Origin: CALAMD01 sp035301345
GTDB taxonomy: Bacteria; Bacillota; Bacilli; Bacillales; Amphibacillaceae
Direction: 5' to 3'
Assembly (NCBI GenBank): GCA_035301345.1
Contig: DATGUM010000049.1
Coordinates: forward strand, 1 to 16,175
Length of the DNA: 16,175 nucleotides
In this document: in pieces, positions 14,924 to 16,175 of the stretch
How positions within the stretch are numbered: the first letter of the stretch is position 1
Layout: every line of letters starts with the position of its first letter
Program-made: the position numbers and the translations under genes
The notes under the pieces: model-generated
What the model was told of the DNA's origin: nothing
The model's input: only the letters and a program-made list of their open reading frames with translations
Databases searched by the model: none

Positions 14924-15691
14924 TTAACGAGCCGTATAACCACCATCGACAACTTGCTCAGAGCCTGTAACGAATTTTGATTCATCAGACGCTAAGTAAA
15001 GAGCCGCAAATGCGATATCATCCGCTTCACCCATATGACCTACAGGGTGCATCGCATCAATCGCTTTTATTGCTTCTTCATCGCCAGCGACGAATTCGTC
15101 AACCATTGGTGTTCGAATATACCCTGGATGAATACTATTTACCCGAATAGAATATCTAGATTTAGCACAGTGTAGCGCTGATGATTTTGTTAATAATTTA
15201 ACGCCACCTTTACTAGCAGAATAAATCGTGAGTTGGTCGTCCCCGACTAGCCCAGCAATTGATGATAAGTTAATGATTGAGCAATTTTTCTCATTGTTTT
15301 TCATCGAAATAATTGCATGCTTCGTTCCTAAATAAACACCTTTTAAATTAATATCTATAATTCTATCCCAATCACTTAATGTTGTTTCTTCAATGGACTT
15401 ACCGTCACCACCAATACCTGCACCATTGACGACAACACTAATAAAGCCAAAGTGATCAATTGCTTCATTAATCGCTGCTTCCCATTGTTCCTCACTCGTC
15501 ACATTTAACTCGACAAATGCAGCGTCCTTTCCGTTGCCTGTTATTTCTTCGACAACTTTCGTTCCTGCTTCTTTATTAATATCAGCAATAACTACTTTTG
15601 CCCCTTCATTTGAGAACAAATAGCTCATTGCTTTACCTATTCCTGAACTACCACCAGTAATAAATGCGACTTTACCATTTAAACGTCCCAT
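14924..15691 (-). CDS. Short-chain dehydrogenase/reductase, R-specific alcohol dehydrogenase-like
   Basis: The start is taken as ATG at 15691, 6 nt after AAGGAGTG; an in-frame upstream start at 15724 has no such site. The 255-residue enzyme has the cofactor motif TGGSSGIG (12-19), Asn115, catalytic Ser143/144, Tyr157 and Lys161 (YSASK). The stretch from HPGYIRTPMVDEF to the end (FVTGSEQVVDGGYTAR) resembles Lactobacillus R-specific alcohol dehydrogenases. At the end of the second strand the protein has IADI with Asp37, where the NADP-using Lactobacillus enzyme carries an arginine-containing segment; an aspartate here usually means NAD preference. The usual NNAG reads NGAG (89-92). The likely reaction is reversible oxidation of a secondary alcohol in the cytoplasm; substrate is unknown. 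It appears monocistronic. Confidence 0.87.
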   Translation of the reverse strand: MGRLNGKVAFITGGSSGIGKAMSYLFSNEGAKVVIADINKEAGTKVVEEITGNGKDAAFVELNVTSEEQWEAAINEAIDHFGFISVVVNGAGIGGDGKSIEETTLSDWDRIIDINLKGVYLGTKHAIISMKNNEKNCSIINLSSIAGLVGDDQLTIYSASKGGVKLLTKSSALHCAKSRYSIRVNSIHPGYIRTPMVDEFVAGDEEAIKAIDAMHPVGHMGEADDIAFAALYLASDESKFVTGSEQVVDGGYTAR

Positions 15692-15756
15692 AATAACACT
15701 CCTTAATATTTTTTTAACACTCAATATTCCTGTAAGGAGATTCTGCGATATACACC

Positions 15757-15784
15757 CCTATAGTGGTATAAGAAAAAGATTCAA
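15757..15784 (-). promoter_or_regulatory. Candidate promoter of the SDR gene
   Basis: Read on the minus strand: TTGAAT (15784-15779), a 16-bp spacer and TATAGG (15762-15757), about 65 bp before the start codon. Both boxes match sigma-A consensus at four of six positions. Its -35 overlaps one arm of the inverted repeat described at 15762-15840. Confidence 0.4.
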
Positions 15785-15840
15785 GTAAATAGACTGAATA
15801 TTCACTATACTTATATTTTACCACTTACGATTTACTTGAA
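15762..15840. repeat. Interleaved inverted repeats upstream of the SDR gene
   Basis: TTCAAGTAAAT (15780-15790) and ATTTACTTGAA (15830-15840) are a perfect 11-bp inverted repeat 39 bp apart. AGTGGTA (15762-15768) and TACCACT (15819-15825) form a second pair interleaved with the first. A perfect palindrome TGAATATTCA (15795-15804) lies between them. The arrangement covers the proposed SDR promoter and could be operator DNA or a structured transcript. Confidence 0.55.
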
Positions 15841-15944
15841 CAAACAAAAGAGACTATACACGAGTAATTATTTTTCGTGTGAAAATATTTCATTTAAAAC
15901 AACTTCCACGTTAATAAAAATCACTTAGTATGAGTAAAATATTT

Positions 15945-16175
15945 GTGGGACTATGCCCTACTTATTGTGTAAAGTTTCCACTTCAGAAATGTCCTTCGCT
16001 TGTCCACGAAGAATTGAAGTGCATTCTTCGCACCATCAACTTCTAATCCCTCCACTGGCGTGTCGGTATTAGGGATTTTCGGATACGGCTATTCCCGCAG
16101 ACGTCTCTGTACATTTCTTTCGTTCAAGTTAATTTACACATGAAGATAGGCTTAAACGTTTATTGCGGGAAAGCA
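15945..16175 (-). other. Structured non-coding region, possibly the 3' end of a TnpB/IS200-IS605-type element
   Basis: No convincing gene is seen. Base composition is richer in G/C than the A/T-rich spacer to the left, with a sharp change near 15945. On the minus strand the region folds into GAAGAAT/ATTCTTC (arms 16028-16022 and 16013-16007), AATCCCT/AGGGATT (arms near 16047 and 16072) and a terminal GGGCATAGTCCC hairpin (15959-15948). A fragment ending LSRNKRLSLSSCVN and a stop reads leftward from the window edge. This resembles the tail of a tnpB gene followed by an omega-RNA scaffold, but the diagnostic zinc-finger and DRD motifs would lie outside the window. It could instead be another structured RNA. 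Confidence 0.35.

Noticed and set aside
15945..16175. tmRNA, RNase P RNA or rRNA fragment
   Set aside because: None of the conserved sequences of these RNAs was recognised on either strand.
1..16175. CRISPR array, tRNA or rRNA genes
   Set aside because: No regularly spaced repeats and no tRNA cloverleaf or rRNA-like stretches were seen in the window.

Overview
The window is A/T-rich, has strong Gram-positive ribosome binding sites (AGGAG/GGTG) and frequent GTG/TTG starts. Its proteins read like Bacillaceae proteins: a Bce/Yxd-type peptide-detoxification ABC transporter with a YxeA-family protein, a CatE-like dioxygenase, and a DJ-1/Hsp31-like protein. An environmental Bacillaceae chromosome is the best guess. 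Species cannot be assigned from the sequence alone.

Layout. (1) 1-208: the upstream end of an IS3-family-like element, reading off the left edge. (2) 221-5449: a cell-envelope stress module. A histidine kinase and OmpR-type response regulator are on the minus strand. They are divergent from an ATPase, a large permease and a YxeA-family protein on the plus strand, which end at a clear terminator. The kinase has a sizeable extracytoplasmic domain, unlike the sensor-less BceS type usually paired with such transporters. (3) 5515-7014: a membrane-anchored, internalin-like leucine-rich repeat protein. (4) 7088-7810: a DJ-1/PfpI protein, sharing a bidirectional terminator with (5) a minus-strand chemoreceptor, 7913-9607. 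(6) 9901-11550: a CatE-like extradiol dioxygenase and a bacterial GPP34-domain protein, both minus strand. (7) About 11635 to 13250-13290: an IS110-family element with an intact DEDD transposase and a roughly 295-bp structured leader that fits a bridge RNA. (8) 13415-15691: an MFS transporter and a short-chain dehydrogenase resembling R-specific alcohol dehydrogenases, each with its own terminator. (9) 15945-16175: a structured non-coding stretch that may be the 3' end of a TnpB/IS200-IS605-type element.

The two-component system and transporter probably work together: the kinase senses an envelope signal and the regulator activates the divergent transporter operon. CatE-like, DJ-1-like, MFS and SDR proteins suggest handling of aromatic or reactive small molecules, but nothing shows that they form one pathway. 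The most interesting object is the IS110 leader. A 17-nt segment near its 3' end (11871-11887) is complementary at 15 of 17 positions to 11635-11651, just where the left end of the element should lie. This is what a donor guide with a CT core would look like. The right end and target guide could not be resolved by eye.

Several starts given here are shorter than the longest open frame (kinase, LRR protein, chemoreceptor, GPP34, SDR), because a good ribosome binding site sits just upstream of the inner start.
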